From contig NZ_BJLP01000034.1 of assembly GCF_006538705.1 (NCBI RefSeq), positions 1-44,868 of the forward strand: DNA of 44,868 bases, given 5' to 3'. The notes below the pieces were generated by a model. That model was not told the DNA's origin. It saw only the letters and a list, made by a program, of their open reading frames with translations, and ran no database searches. This DNA is from Cellulomonas uda. Its GTDB lineage: Bacteria; Actinomycetota; Actinomycetes; Actinomycetales; Cellulomonadaceae. Made by a program: the position numbers and the translations under genes. Positions 24,710 through 38,181 of this stretch are shown here, in pieces (positions within the stretch are counted from its first letter, which is position 1; each line of letters begins with the position of its first letter).

Positions 24710-27661
24710 GTGCCCGACGTGACCACCCCCGACCCGCGTGCGCCGTACCTCGACCCGTCGCGCTCGCCGCGCGAGCGGGCGGCCGACCTGGTCGGGCGCC
24801 TCACGCGCGACGAGAAGATCGCGATGCTGCACCAGCGCGGCCCCGCGGTCGAGCGGCTCGGCCTGCGCGCGTTCACGACCGGCGCCGAGGTCCTGCACGG
24901 CGTCTCCTGGCTCGGCACCGCGACGGTGTTCCCGCAGCCCGTGGGCCTCGCCGCGACGTGGGACCCGGACCTGCTGCGCCGCGTCGGCGACGCGGTCGGC
25001 GTCGAGCTGCGCGCCAAGCACGCCGCCGACCCGTCCGTCTCGCTCAACGTGTGGGCGCCCGTGGTCAACCCGCTGCGCCACCCCGCCTGGGGCCGCAACG
25101 AGGAGGGCTACTCCGAGGACCCGTACCTCACCGCCGAGCTCGCCACGGCGTACGCGCACGGCCTGCGCGGCGACCACCCGACCTACTGGCGCACCGTCCC
25201 CACGCTCAAGCACGCGTTCGGCTACAACAACGAGACCGACCGCGCCGTGACGAGCTCGCAGCTGCGCCCGCGCGTGCTGCGGGAGTACGAGCTGCCCGCA
25301 TTCACCGGCCCCCTGCGGGCACGGGCCGCGGGCGCGGTCATGGCCGCGTACAACCTCGTCGACGGCCGCCCCAACCACCTCGCGGGCGAGCTGCTGGACC
25401 TGCTGCGCGAGGCGACGCCCGACGAGCTGTTCGTGGTCTCCGACGCCGCCGCGCCCGGCTTCGTGGTCGACCTCCAGCGGTTCTACGACGACCACGTCGA
25501 GGCGCACGCGGCGATGCTGCGCGCCGGGATCGACTCGTTCACCGACAACGACGCCGACGCGGGCCCGACGACGCGGCGCGTCAACGAGGCGCTCGAGCGG
25601 GGGCTCGTCGACGAGGCGGTCATCGACCGCGCGGTCGCGCGCCAGCTCGAGATGCGGATCCGCACCGGCGAGCTCGACCCGGAGCTCGACCCGTTCGTCG
25701 TGCCCGCGGACGCGATCGACCTGCCCGAGCACCGGGCGCTCGCCCGCGAGGCCGCGGCGCGCGGCGTCGTCGTCCTCGAGAACGCCGGCGCGCTCCCCGT
25801 CGCCCCGGGTGCCGTCGTCGCGGTCGTCGGACCGTTCGCCGAGCGCGTGCTGCACGACTGGTACTCGGGCACCCCGCCGTACACCGTCGGCCTCGCGACC
25901 GCGCTGCGTGAGCGGCTCGGCGACGCCCACGTGCGGGTCGCGGACGGAGCGGACCGGATCGTCCTGCGCTCCAGCAGCACCGGCCGGGCCGTGCGGGCCG
26001 CGGGCGCGGGCCACGTCCTGGTCGCGGACGGTGACGCCCGCGACGCGGCCGCGCAGCACGACGCGACGCTCTGGGAGAGCGGGCTGTGGACCCTCCAGGT
26101 CGCCGCGACCGGCCTGCTGTGGACCGGCGCACGGTGGGTCGCGCACGCCGACGCCACCCGCGTCGGCGGATGGGTCGCGCAGGAGACGTTCCGCCGGCAC
26201 GTGCACGACGACGGCACGTGGTCGCTGCAGCACGCCGGCTCGGGCCGGTGGCTGCGTGTGCAGCACGACGAGCAGGGCACGCTCGTCGCCGACGGCGAGA
26301 CGCTCGCGCACGCCGAGCGGTTCGACGTCGAGACCGTCCGCGCGGGTGCCAGCGCCGTCCGCGAGGCGTGCGACGGCGCGGACGTCGTGGTGGTCGCGCT
26401 CGGCAACGACCCTCACCTGGGCGGACGCGAGACGCAGGACCGCCCCGCGCTGACGCTCCCCACCGGCATGCTCGCCACCTGGCGGGTCGCGGCGGACGCG
26501 TCACCGGCGGCCCGGCACGTGCTGCTCGTCGTCTCGTCGTACCCGTACGTGCTGTCGGAGGACCTCGACGCCGACGCCGTCGTGTGGACGTCGCACGGCG
26601 GGCAGGAGCTCGGGCACGGCCTCACCGACGTCCTGGTGGGCGACTGCGAGCCCACCGGCAGGCTCGCCCAGGCGTGGCCCGCGCGGGTCGAGGACGTCGG
26701 CGACCTGCTCGACTACGACGTCATCGCCGCCCACCACACCACGTGGTACGCGACCGCGGCGCCGCGCTACGCGCTGGGCCACGGGCTCACCTACGGCGAG
26801 GTCGCCTACCGCGCCGTGACGCCGACCACGCGCACGTGGGCCGCCGCGGGCACGAGCGGTGGCGACGACGAGGTCGCCCTCACCGTCACGATCCGCAACG
26901 ACGGGACGCGCACCGCGCACGAGCTCGTCCAGGTGTACGCCCACGCACCGGGTCACCGGCTGCCGTACGGCCACCGCCTCGTCGCGCACGCACGCGTCGC
27001 GCTCGAGCCCGGCGCGACGCGCGACGTCGAGCTGCGGGTGCCCCTCGCGCGCCTCGCGACCTGGGACGTCACGCGCGACCGCTTCGTCGTCGAACCCGGG
27101 ACCTACGTGCTCGGCGTGGGGGCGTCCGCCGCCGACCTGCCGCTGCGCGCGTCGCTGACCGTCACCGGCGAGCCCGTCCCGCCGCGCGCGCTCGTCGGGC
27201 GCGCGGTGCGCGCGGCCGACGCCGACGAGCTGCACGACGTCGAGCTCACGGCCCGCACGCGCGAGCGCGGCACCGCGGTCCAGGTCGCGCGTCGGCGTGC
27301 CCGCGGGTCGGTGGTCATGTCCACGTGCGACCTCGCCGGTGCGCGCGCGGTGCGGGCGGTCGTCGCGCGCACCGGACCGGGGACCGCGCGGGTCGAGGTC
27401 GAGGTGCGCGTCGCCGGCGGCGCGATCCCCGACGGCGTGGCTCGCGCGACGGGTGGCACGGCGGGTGGCACGGCCGACGAGGCGACGGAAGAGCCGTGGC
27501 GCACGGTCGCGCGGCTGGAGGTCCCCGCCGGCGGCGGCCGCTGGGACTGGCGCACGGTCGAGGCCCTCCTCGACCCCGGTCCGGACGGCACGCCGCTCGG
27601 CGACGTCCGGCTCGTGCTCGTCGGCGCGGCCCGCCTCGCGACCGTCGAGCTCACGCCGTGA
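24710..27661 (+). CDS. GH3 beta-glucosidase/xylosidase with inserted fascin-like domain and C-terminal CBM-like module
   Basis: The 983-residue protein has the GH3 barrel (about 1-260) with S-E-D-P, L-K-H and the nucleophile Asp245 in V-V-S-D-A-A-A. This is an unusual form of the common S-D-W-G motif. A region of about 140 residues (about 420-555) rich in Trp and repeats of L-x-x-x-x-S-G-R-W resembles a fascin/ricin-like beta-trefoil inserted in the second domain. The C-domain resumes at about 555 (V-V-V-V-A-L-G), a fibronectin-III-like domain lies at about 715-820, and the last ~130 residues look like a CBM6-type beta-sandwich. There is no signal peptide. GTG 24710 has GGAGGAG upstream. It is divergent from the transporter operon and probably acts on the glucan backbone or a xyloside. 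Confidence 0.9.
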   Translation: MPDVTTPDPRAPYLDPSRSPRERAADLVGRLTRDEKIAMLHQRGPAVERLGLRAFTTGAEVLHGVSWLGTATVFPQPVGLAATWDPDLLRRVGDAVGVELRAKHAADPSVSLNVWAPVVNPLRHPAWGRNEEGYSEDPYLTAELATAYAHGLRGDHPTYWRTVPTLKHAFGYNNETDRAVTSSQLRPRVLREYELPAFTGPLRARAAGAVMAAYNLVDGRPNHLAGELLDLLREATPDELFVVSDAAAPGFVVDLQRFYDDHVEAHAAMLRAGIDSFTDNDADAGPTTRRVNEALERGLVDEAVIDRAVARQLEMRIRTGELDPELDPFVVPADAIDLPEHRALAREAAARGVVVLENAGALPVAPGAVVAVVGPFAERVLHDWYSGTPPYTVGLATALRERLGDAHVRVADGADRIVLRSSSTGRAVRAAGAGHVLVADGDARDAAAQHDATLWESGLWTLQVAATGLLWTGARWVAHADATRVGGWVAQETFRRHVHDDGTWSLQHAGSGRWLRVQHDEQGTLVADGETLAHAERFDVETVRAGASAVREACDGADVVVVALGNDPHLGGRETQDRPALTLPTGMLATWRVAADASPAARHVLLVVSSYPYVLSEDLDADAVVWTSHGGQELGHGLTDVLVGDCEPTGRLAQAWPARVEDVGDLLDYDVIAAHHTTWYATAAPRYALGHGLTYGEVAYRAVTPTTRTWAAAGTSGGDDEVALTVTIRNDGTRTAHELVQVYAHAPGHRLPYGHRLVAHARVALEPGATRDVELRVPLARLATWDVTRDRFVVEPGTYVLGVGASAADLPLRASLTVTGEPVPPRALVGRAVRAADADELHDVELTARTRERGTAVQVARRRARGSVVMSTCDLAGARAVRAVVARTGPGTARVEVEVRVAGGAIPDGVARATGGTAGGTADEATEEPWRTVARLEVPAGGGRWDWRTVEALLDPGPDGTPLGDVRLVLVGAARLATVELTP

Positions 27662-27791
27662 CGGCGCTCCGCACGAGCCAGCGGTGACCGTAGGGGTCGA
27701 CGAGCCAGGCGCCGCGCGTGCCGTCCGGCAGGTCCGCGGGCGGCCGGTCCGGCGTCGCACCGGCCCGCAGCGCGTCCGCCCACGCGCCCAT
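27651..27791 (-). pseudogene. C-terminal remnant of a VOC (glyoxalase/bleomycin-resistance-like) gene
   Basis: A 46-residue frame ends with A-W-L-V-D-P-Y-G-H-R-W-L-V. This is the C-terminal signature D-P-x-G-H-x-W of PhnB/glyoxalase-type VOC proteins, preceded by the usual L-R-A-G-A-T segment. The rest of such a protein (about 80 or more residues) is absent upstream, where operator-like sequence follows instead. It overlaps the GH3 stop by 11 bases in convergent orientation. An ATG at 27791 with AAGGGA upstream might still give a tiny product, but I regard it as a truncated gene left by a deletion or insertion. Confidence 0.6.
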
Positions 27792-27836
27792 GGCGCGTCC
27801 CTTCGTCCACGGGTCGGCGTCGGTCGCCGCCCCTGT

Positions 27837-27860
27837 TCGAGGCGGTTCGAGGCGGTTCAA
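27837..27860. promoter_or_regulatory. Tandem operator-like elements upstream of tatA
   Basis: Two exact copies of GAGGCGGTTC (27839-27848 and 27849-27858) follow each other at 10 bp, so they lie on the same helix face. Each differs from GAANCGNTTC at one base, and the array ends in TTCAA like the GH3 operator. It lies about 110 bp upstream of the site at 27947. Confidence 0.5.
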
Positions 27861-27911
27861 TTCAACGCCGCGAGCGGAGCACCGGTCAACGGCGGGCGTC
27901 GCGGGCGTTGG

Positions 27912-27940
27912 TTGACGGATCGGACCTGCTGGGCGACCAT
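27912..27940 (+). promoter_or_regulatory. Predicted tatA promoter
   Basis: The -35 TTGACG (27912-27917) and a weak -10 GACCAT (27935-27940) are 17 bases apart. The predicted start of transcription falls at about 27947, the first base of the operator. Only the -35 is a good consensus match. Confidence 0.4.
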
Positions 27941-27946
27941 GGGCCG

Positions 27947-27960
27947 TTGAAGCGCTTCGA
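27947..27960. promoter_or_regulatory. LacI-type operator before tatA
   Basis: TTGAAGCGCTTCGA holds the perfect palindrome GAAGCGCTTC (27949-27958) and is identical, in reverse orientation, to the 14-mer before GH42. It lies 30 bases before the tatA start and over the predicted transcription start. Confidence 0.7.
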
Positions 27961-27990
27961 CGACGAAGCCCCGAGCTGGGAGAACCGCCC

Positions 27991-28248
27991 GTGCTGCGAA
28001 ACCTGTCCGCCTGGCACCTCGTCATCCTGGTAGCCGTGCTCGTGCTGCTGTTCGGCGCGAACAAGCTGCCCGAGCTCGCGCGCGGCGTCGGGCAGTCGCT
28101 GCGGATCTTCAAGAGCGAGGTCAAGGACCTCACGGCCGACGAGCCCGCCGGCAGCCCCGCCGCGCCCGTCGGCCTCGCCCCCACAGCCCCGGGCGGCGTC
28201 GTGCCCGCACCCGCCACCCCGCCGGGTCCGCAGCAGCCCGCGGCCTGA
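27991..28248 (+). CDS. tatA: Twin-arginine translocase subunit TatA
   Basis: The 85-residue protein has the TatA/E form: a short N-terminal membrane helix (about residues 8-21), the F-G hinge (L-L-F-G-A-N-K-L-P-E-L), an amphipathic helix (A-R-G-V-G-Q-S-L-R-I-F-K) and a Pro/Ala-rich tail. TatA builds the pore for folded proteins with twin-arginine signals. The GTG start at 27991 has GGGAGA upstream. The gene stands alone, next to a sugar locus and not with tatC, and has an operator of that locus in its promoter. It may be an extra tatA copy devoted to export of the Tat-type binding protein; whether the genome has another tatA cannot be seen here. Confidence 0.92.
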   Translation: MLRNLSAWHLVILVAVLVLLFGANKLPELARGVGQSLRIFKSEVKDLTADEPAGSPAAPVGLAPTAPGGVVPAPATPPGPQQPAA

Positions 28249-28252
28249 CGGG

Positions 28253-29485
28253 TCAGTCCACCGGCACACCCGCGCGCAGCACGAGCTGCGGCGTGAGGTC
28301 CCCGTCCACGACCAGGACGTCCGCCCGCAGGCCCGCCACCAGGCCGCCCACGTCCCGCAGCCCGAGCACCGTCGCCGGCGTGAGGGACGCCGCGCGCACC
28401 GCGTCGACCACCGGCACACCCGCGGCCACGGTCGCGCGCACGACGTCGAGCAGGTGCGCGACCCCGCCCGCGATCGCGCCCGCCTCACCGTCGCCGTCGA
28501 CGACCCGCGCCACACCGTCGGCGACCCGCACCGCCATCGGCCCGAGCTGGTAGTCGCCGTCGGCCATCCCCGCGGCCGCCATCGCGTCGGTCACGAGCGC
28601 CACCGCGTCCGCACCGACCAGGTCGAACACCGCCACGACCGTCGCGGGATCCAGGTGCGTGCCGTCCGCGACGAGCTCGACGACGAGCTCACCGCGTCCC
28701 GCCGCCGCGAGGCACGCCAGGACCGGACCCGGGTCGCGGTGGTGCACCGGGCGCATCCCGTTGAACAGGTGGGTGGCGGTCGGCCGGCCCGAGCGCGCCG
28801 CCGGGTCCGCCGCGAGCAGGTCGAACGTGCGGTCGACGGCCGCCTCCACCTGCACCGCGCTCGCGTCCGTGTGGCCGATCGACGGGAGCGCGCCGCCGCG
28901 CACCAGGGCGGCCAGCACGTCGTCGCCCTGTCCCGCGTGCACACCGACGACCTCGGGCGCGACCGTCATCGTCACCAGGTGCCCGCGCGCGGCCTGGACC
29001 ACCGCGTCGACCAGCGCCGGGTCGCCCGCGAGCATGTCACCGGGGTTCTGCGCGCCGCAGCGTGCGTGCGACAGGAACGGCCCCTCGAGATGGATGCCCG
29101 CGACGACGCCGGCGTCGGCCGCGTCCGCGAGCAGAGCCGTGCGCGCGAGCAGGACGTCCGGCGGAGCCGTCACCAACGACGCGACGAGCGTCGTCGTCCC
29201 GTGGCGCAGGTGCTCGTGCGCCGCGGTGGCGACCTGCTCCGCCGTCGTCGCGTCCGGGAAGCTCGCACCGCCACCGCCGTGGCAGTGCACGTCGACCAGA
29301 CCGGGCAGCACGATGTCGTCGGACGCCTCGGGCAGGCGCTCGTTCCACGGCGCGGGCGCCTCGTCCGCGGGACCGATCCACGTGATCGTCGCGCCCCGGG
29401 TGACCAGGAGCCCGTCCTCGAGCACGTGCGTCGGCGTGACGACCCGGCCACGCAGCAGGATCTCGGACTCCGGGAGGTCGCTCAC
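28253..29485 (-). CDS. nagA: N-acetylglucosamine-6-phosphate deacetylase
   Basis: The 410-residue amidohydrolase has the metal-binding H-C-H (D-V-H-C-H-G-G-G-G, about residues 64-72), the Glu in H-L-E-G-P-F, G-H-T-D-A, H-L-F-N-G-M and the catalytic Asp in V-T-D-A-M. These are the NagA motifs. It removes acetate from GlcNAc-6-phosphate in the cytoplasm during amino-sugar use or cell-wall recycling. The GTG start (29485) lies 4 bases after the stop of the small membrane-protein gene. It converges with tatA with 4 bases between stops, and no operator of the sugar locus precedes it, so I do not count it in that regulon. Confidence 0.95.
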   Translation of the reverse strand: MSDLPESEILLRGRVVTPTHVLEDGLLVTRGATITWIGPADEAPAPWNERLPEASDDIVLPGLVDVHCHGGGGASFPDATTAEQVATAAHEHLRHGTTTLVASLVTAPPDVLLARTALLADAADAGVVAGIHLEGPFLSHARCGAQNPGDMLAGDPALVDAVVQAARGHLVTMTVAPEVVGVHAGQGDDVLAALVRGGALPSIGHTDASAVQVEAAVDRTFDLLAADPAARSGRPTATHLFNGMRPVHHRDPGPVLACLAAAGRGELVVELVADGTHLDPATVVAVFDLVGADAVALVTDAMAAAGMADGDYQLGPMAVRVADGVARVVDGDGEAGAIAGGVAHLLDVVRATVAAGVPVVDAVRAASLTPATVLGLRDVGGLVAGLRADVLVVDGDLTPQLVLRAGVPVD

Positions 29486-29489
29486 GCGG

Positions 29490-29897
29490 TCATTGTCCCC
29501 CACGCCCCCGCGACCACGCGGCCCACACGCACGCCCCCGCCGCGGACGCCGCACCGACGGACGCGAGGACGACCCCCCACCAGGACGCCACACCCGCCTG
29601 CAGCACGACCAGACCGGCCAGGAGCGCGACGCCCGCGCCGAGCGCCCCGTACACCGCGGCGCGGTGCGCGGGTCCGGCGTCGACCAGCCGGTGCTCGACC
29701 AGCATCGCCCCCGTCCCCCCGACGACGAGCACGGGGACGGCCCCGAGCACCACCGCGTACGAGACCAGCCCGACCCCCAGCCCGCCCGCGCCCGTCACGA
29801 GCGCGAGCACCACGCCGAGCACCCAGCACAGCACGAGCGCGCGCCAGACGACGCCCGCCGCGCGACGGACGTCCAGGTCGGGAGCGGTGCCGGTCAT
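29490..29897 (-). CDS. Small four-helix membrane protein of unknown function
   Basis: The 135-residue protein has four predicted membrane helices in about 110 residues (starting V-V-W-R-A-L-V-L-C-W, V-S-Y-A-V-V-L-G, A-A-V-Y-G-A-L-G and W-W-G-V-V-L-A-S) and short polar ends. I recognise no family. ATG 29897 is chosen because the first helix follows about 15 residues later. It precedes nagA by 4 bases and follows nucS by 35 bases on the same strand. Confidence 0.7.
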   Translation of the reverse strand: MTGTAPDLDVRRAAGVVWRALVLCWVLGVVLALVTGAGGLGVGLVSYAVVLGAVPVLVVGGTGAMLVEHRLVDAGPAHRAAVYGALGAGVALLAGLVVLQAGVASWWGVVLASVGAASAAGACVWAAWSRGRGGQ

Positions 29898-29932
29898 GCC
29901 GTCATCATCGCGGACCGACGGCGGTCGCGGGG

Positions 29933-30628
29933 TCAGAAGAGCCGGGAGTCCACGTCGTCGACGCCGCGCATCGCGTCGTAGTCGAGCGTCAGGCACGCGA
30001 TGCCGCGGTCGGTGGCGAGCACGCGCGCCTGCGGCTTGATCTCCTGCGCCGCGAACACGCCCCGCACGGGCGCGAGCAGCGGGTCGCGGTTGAGCAGCTC
30101 GAGGTAACGCGTGAGCTGCTCGACCCCGTCGATGTCGCCGCGGCGCTTGATCTCGATCGCGACCGACCCGCCCGCGGGGTCCTTCGCGAGGATGTCCACC
30201 GGGCCGATCGCCGTGGGGTACTCGCGGCGCACCAGCACGTGCCCGTCGCCGAGCAGGCCGATCTGGGCGGCCAGGAGCTCCTGGAGGTGCGCCTCCACGC
30301 CGTCCTTGACGAGGCCCGGGTCCACCCCGAGCTCGTGCGCGCTGTCGTGCAGCACGTCGAACAGCTCGATCTCGAGCCGGTCGTCGGACTTCTGGTGCTG
30401 CACGGTCCAGACCTGCGTGACCCCCGCGGCGCGCGACTCGTCGTCCGGCTCGCCCACGGCCAGCGAGCACGGCGGGCTCATCCAGTTCAGCGGCTTGTAG
30501 GAGCCGCCGTCGGAGTGCAGCAGCACGCTGCCGTCCGCCTTGACGACGAGCAGACGCGTCGCGCGAGGCAGGTGGGCCGACAGCCGGCCCGTGTAGCGGG
30601 CGGCGCAGGACGCGACGACGAGACGCAC
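29933..30628 (-). CDS. nucS: Mismatch-specific endonuclease NucS (EndoMS)
   Basis: The 231-residue protein matches NucS/EndoMS, the DNA mismatch endonuclease that replaces MutS/MutL repair in most actinobacteria. The N-terminal DNA-binding domain begins [16 protein letters not shown]. The C-terminal RecB-like nuclease core shows G-P-V-D-I-L-A-K-D and the E-I-K-R-R-G catalytic triad. It ends with D-S-R-L-F, close to the C-terminal clamp-binding tail known for the family. The GTG start lies 25 bases after the DUF2550 gene. This position near the atp operon is usual in actinobacteria. Confidence 0.96.
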   Translation of the reverse strand: MRLVVASCAARYTGRLSAHLPRATRLLVVKADGSVLLHSDGGSYKPLNWMSPPCSLAVGEPDDESRAAGVTQVWTVQHQKSDDRLEIELFDVLHDSAHELGVDPGLVKDGVEAHLQELLAAQIGLLGDGHVLVRREYPTAIGPVDILAKDPAGGSVAIEIKRRGDIDGVEQLTRYLELLNRDPLLAPVRGVFAAQEIKPQARVLATDRGIACLTLDYDAMRGVDDVDSRLF

Positions 30629-30653
30629 GCGAGGATCCTCCCGGACGAGGGGG

Positions 30654-31073
30654 TCAGATGACCGAGCCGACGCGCGACGGCGTCGCCTCGATCCAGGAGG
30701 TGAGGCCCGCGTACGCGTCCGCGGACAGCAGCAGCTCGAACTCGACCGGCCGCCCGGCGGACCGGGACCGGCACGTCACGACGAGGTCGCCGGGCGCACC
30801 GGGCACGTCGGCCTGGCGCTTGGCGACGACCGCGAGGGACTCGCGCTCCCACCGCCGCGCGGGCCGCGGGGCCAACGACCACGAGCGCCACCAGTACAGG
30901 GACGCCGCGCCGTACTGCGCCACGCCACCCGGCCAGCGGGTGCCGTGGCGCAGCGCGCAGCGGAAGGACCCCACGCGACGGTCGAGCGTGTGCCGTCGCG
31001 AGAGCCACAGGGCAGCCGTCACGAGCGCGAGCAGCACCACCGTCACGACTGCGACGACGACGCCCCCGTGCAC
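30654..31073 (-). CDS. DUF2550 family membrane protein
   Basis: The 139-residue protein has one N-terminal membrane helix (about 4-24) and a basic beta-rich domain with [16 protein letters not shown] and R-P-A-R-R-W. This is the form of the DUF2550 proteins found directly after atpC in actinobacteria. Function is unknown. The GTG start lies 10 bases after the atpC stop, so it is probably the last gene of the ATP synthase transcript or is read with it. Confidence 0.88.
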   Translation of the reverse strand: MHGGVVVAVVTVVLLALVTAALWLSRRHTLDRRVGSFRCALRHGTRWPGGVAQYGAASLYWWRSWSLAPRPARRWERESLAVVAKRQADVPGAPGDLVVTCRSRSAGRPVEFELLLSADAYAGLTSWIEATPSRVGSVI

Positions 31074-31083
31074 GCGGCCGGCC

Positions 31084-31361
31084 TCAGTGGGACGAGGACG
31101 TCGAGTCGCTCAGCGCGTCGACGACGATCGTGACCGTGTCCGAGTCGACGGACAGGAAGCCCCCGTCGACGTGCCACGAGAGCACACCCTCGCCCTCGGT
31201 GCGCACCCGCACCTCACCCGCGCGGAGCACCGAGAGGATCGGCGTGTGCCCCGCGAGGATGCCGATCTCCCCGTCGGCCGCGGGGGCCGAGACCTGGCGG
31301 GCCCGGCCCGACCAGACCTTGCCCACCGCGTCGACCAGGTCGACCTCGAGCGTGGCCGCCA

Positions 31362-31362
<1 letters not shown>
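31084..31362 (-). CDS. atpC: ATP synthase epsilon subunit
   Basis: The 92-residue protein is the short actinobacterial epsilon subunit: the N-terminal beta-barrel with G-E-I-G-I-L-A-G-H-T-P, followed by almost no C-terminal helical domain (the E. coli protein is about 139 residues). The missing helices imply weak or no epsilon-type inhibition. The start shares one base with the atpD stop (TGATG). Confidence 0.96.
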
Positions 31363-33811
<2,449 letters not shown>

Positions 33812-33813
33812 GC

Positions 33814-35442
33814 TCAGGCCTTCTTCTGCCGGACGATCTGCTCCTGCTCGACCTCGACCTCGGCGTCCTCCTCGGCACCGCCGACGAGCGGCGTCCCGTC
33901 GAACTTGAGGAAGCCCCCGCGGAACTGCTCGACCGCGGACGCGAGCTGCTGCTCGGTCTCGTCGCCGAGCTTGCCCGTCGAGGCGATCGTCGTGAGCACG
34001 TCCGTGTTACGGCGCAGGTGGTCGAGCAGCTCGGACTCGAACCGCTTGACGTCCTCGATCGGCACGTCGTCCAGGTGGCCCTTGGTGCCGGCCCAGATCG
34101 ACGCGACCTGGTCCTCGACCGGGTACGGCGTGTACTGCGGCTGCTTGAGCAGCTCGGTCAGGCGCGAGCCACGGGCCAGCTGGGCGCGCGACGTCGCGTC
34201 GAGGTCCGACGCGAACATCGCGAACGCCTCGAGCGAGCGGAACTGCGCGAGGTCCAGCTTGAGCGTGCCGGAGACCTGCTTCATCGCCTTGACCTGGGCC
34301 GCACCACCGACGCGCGACACCGAGATGCCGACGTCGACCGCGGGACGCTGGTCCGCGTTGAACAGGTCCGACTGGAGGAAGATCTGGCCGTCGGTGATCG
34401 AGATGACGTTCGTCGGGATGTACGCCGAGACGTCGTTCGCCTTGGTCTCGATGACCGGCAGACCCGTCATCGAGCCCGCGCCCAGCTCGTCCGAGAGCTT
34501 GGCGCAACGCTCGAGCAGCCGGGAGTGCAGGTAGAAGACGTCACCGGGGTACGCCTCGCGGCCCGGCGGGCGACGCAGGAGGAGCGACACGGCGCGGTAC
34601 GCCTCGGCCTGCTTCGACAGGTCGTCGAACACGATGAGGACGTGCTTGCCGCCGTACATCCAGTGCTGGCCGATGGCCGAGCCGGTGTAGGGCGCGAGGT
34701 ACTTGAAGCCCGCCGGGTCGGACGCGGGCGCCGCGACGATGGTCGTGTACTCGAGCGCACCGGCCTCTTCGAGCGCGCCGCGCACCGCGGCGATCGTCGA
34801 GCCCTTCTGGCCGATCGCGACGTAGATGCAGCGGACCTGCTGGGTCGGGTCGCCCGAGTCCCAGTTGGCCTTCTGGTTGATGATCGTGTCGATCGCGATC
34901 GCCGTCTTGCCGGTCTGGCGGTCGCCGATGATCAGCTGGCGCTGACCGCGGCCGATCGGGATCATCGAGTCGATCGCCTTGATGCCGGTCTGCAGCGGCT
35001 CGTGCACGGACTTGCGCGCCATCACGCCCGGCGCCTGCAGCTCGAGCGCACGGCGCGCCTCGACCTCGATCTCGCCCAGGCCGTCGATCGGCTGGCCGAG
35101 CGGGTCCACCACGCGGCCGAGGTAGCCGTCACCGACGGGGACCGAGAGGACCTCGCCCGTGCGGCGGACCTCCTGGCCCTCCTCGATGCCGGAGAACTCA
35201 CCCAGCACGACGACGCCGATCTCGCGCACGTCGAGGTTGAGCGCGAGGCCGAGCGTGCCGTCCTCGAAGCGCAGCAGCTCGTTCGCCATCGCGCCGGGCA
35301 GGCCCTCGACCTGCGCGATGCCGTCGCCCGCCAGGGAAACCCGGCCGACCTCTTCCGCGACGGCGCCCGAGGGCTCGTAGCTCTTCACGAAGCTGTCCAG
35401 CGCGGCGCGGATCTCCTCCGGCCGGATCGTCAGCTCAGCCAT
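33814..35442 (-). CDS. atpA: ATP synthase alpha subunit
   Basis: The 542-residue F1 alpha subunit has the P-loop G-D-R-Q-T-G-K-T, the conserved D-D-L-S-K-Q-A and the arginine-finger region S-V-S-R-V-G. A charged C-terminal tail of about 40 residues is an actinobacterial feature. The gene is 55 bases after atpH and 2 bases before atpG. Confidence 0.98.
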   Translation of the reverse strand: MAELTIRPEEIRAALDSFVKSYEPSGAVAEEVGRVSLAGDGIAQVEGLPGAMANELLRFEDGTLGLALNLDVREIGVVVLGEFSGIEEGQEVRRTGEVLSVPVGDGYLGRVVDPLGQPIDGLGEIEVEARRALELQAPGVMARKSVHEPLQTGIKAIDSMIPIGRGQRQLIIGDRQTGKTAIAIDTIINQKANWDSGDPTQQVRCIYVAIGQKGSTIAAVRGALEEAGALEYTTIVAAPASDPAGFKYLAPYTGSAIGQHWMYGGKHVLIVFDDLSKQAEAYRAVSLLLRRPPGREAYPGDVFYLHSRLLERCAKLSDELGAGSMTGLPVIETKANDVSAYIPTNVISITDGQIFLQSDLFNADQRPAVDVGISVSRVGGAAQVKAMKQVSGTLKLDLAQFRSLEAFAMFASDLDATSRAQLARGSRLTELLKQPQYTPYPVEDQVASIWAGTKGHLDDVPIEDVKRFESELLDHLRRNTDVLTTIASTGKLGDETEQQLASAVEQFRGGFLKFDGTPLVGGAEEDAEVEVEQEQIVRQKKA

Positions 35443-35497
35443 TGCTCTCTCCTGTCATGGGCCTGCCGGTGCAGGCTCAGCGTTCTGGGGTGCCGGA

Positions 35498-36309
35498 TCA
35501 GCCGGCGAGTCGTCGTCGGGCGTCGGCGAGGCGGGACAGCACGGTCGAGTCGACCACCTGCGCGCCCACCTGGATGCGCAGACCACCGAGCACGTGCGGG
35601 TCCACGATGACGTTGAGCTGCACGTCGCGGCCGTACGCCTGGTGCAGGATCTGCGCCAGGCGGTCACGCTGCGGGGCGCTGAGCTCGGTCGCGCTGGTGA
35701 CCGTCGCGACCTCGCGGCTGCGGCGCTCGGCGATGAGGTCGGCGATGCGGCCGAGCGTCGCCACGTAGCGGCGGCCCCGGGGTGCGAACGCGGCGCGACG
35801 CGCGATGATCGCGGTCACCTCGCTCGCGCGGCCCGCGAGGATGCGGTCCACGAGGTCGGCACGTGCCGCGCCCGGGAACGCCGCGTCGAACAGCGTCCGG
35901 CGCACCTCGCGCTGACCGGCGAGCGCGCGCGTCAGCCGGAACAGCTCGTCCTCGACCCCCGCGAGCGTGCCGTCGTTCTCGGCACGTGCGAGGACCGCGG
36001 AGAACCCGAGCCGCTCGAGCGCGTCGCCCAGGTCGGCGTCCGCCGACCAGCGCTGACGCACCGCGTCCTGCGCCACCGCGACGACGCGCGGGTCCGCGGA
36101 CGACAGCAGCCGCGCGACGAGCTCGGCCTTGGCCTCGCCGTCGATCGACGGGTCACCGAGCACGCGACGCAACGAGCCCGAGGAGTCGAGCGCGTCGACG
36201 AGCGCGAACAGCTGCTCGCCCAGGTCCGACGCCTGTGCCCCGGCGGCGGCGAGAACCGGCTCGAACCGCTCCTCGACCGCCGCCAGCGACGCGCGAGAGG
36301 TCCCGCGCA

Positions 36310-36310
<1 letters not shown>
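35498..36310 (-). CDS. atpH: ATP synthase delta subunit
   Basis: The 270-residue protein is longer than the E. coli delta (about 177), as in other high-G+C actinobacteria. The C-terminal part holds the delta signature ending in D-P-x-V-L-G-G-L-R-I-Q-V-G. It links F1 to the b-subunit stalk. Its start shares one base with the atpF stop (TGATG). Confidence 0.95.
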
Positions 36311-38026
<1,716 letters not shown>

Positions 38027-38181
38027 GAGGGTCGCGAGGCTGGACAGGGTGCGCTCCTGGAAGGTCGTTGGCGCCGGTGCCGGGCATCGTCGCGGGCACG
38101 CGATCGGCGTCGGCCGTCGGGGTCGGTGGGAAGCCTAACCCATCGGCGACGGTGGAAGGGCCGAGGTCCGGGACCGTCGTC

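Noticed and set aside
28253..29897. nagA and the small membrane protein as part of the xyloglucan regulon
   Set aside because: No GAANCGNTTC site precedes them, the substrate (GlcNAc-6-phosphate) does not fit, and they are convergent to tatA.
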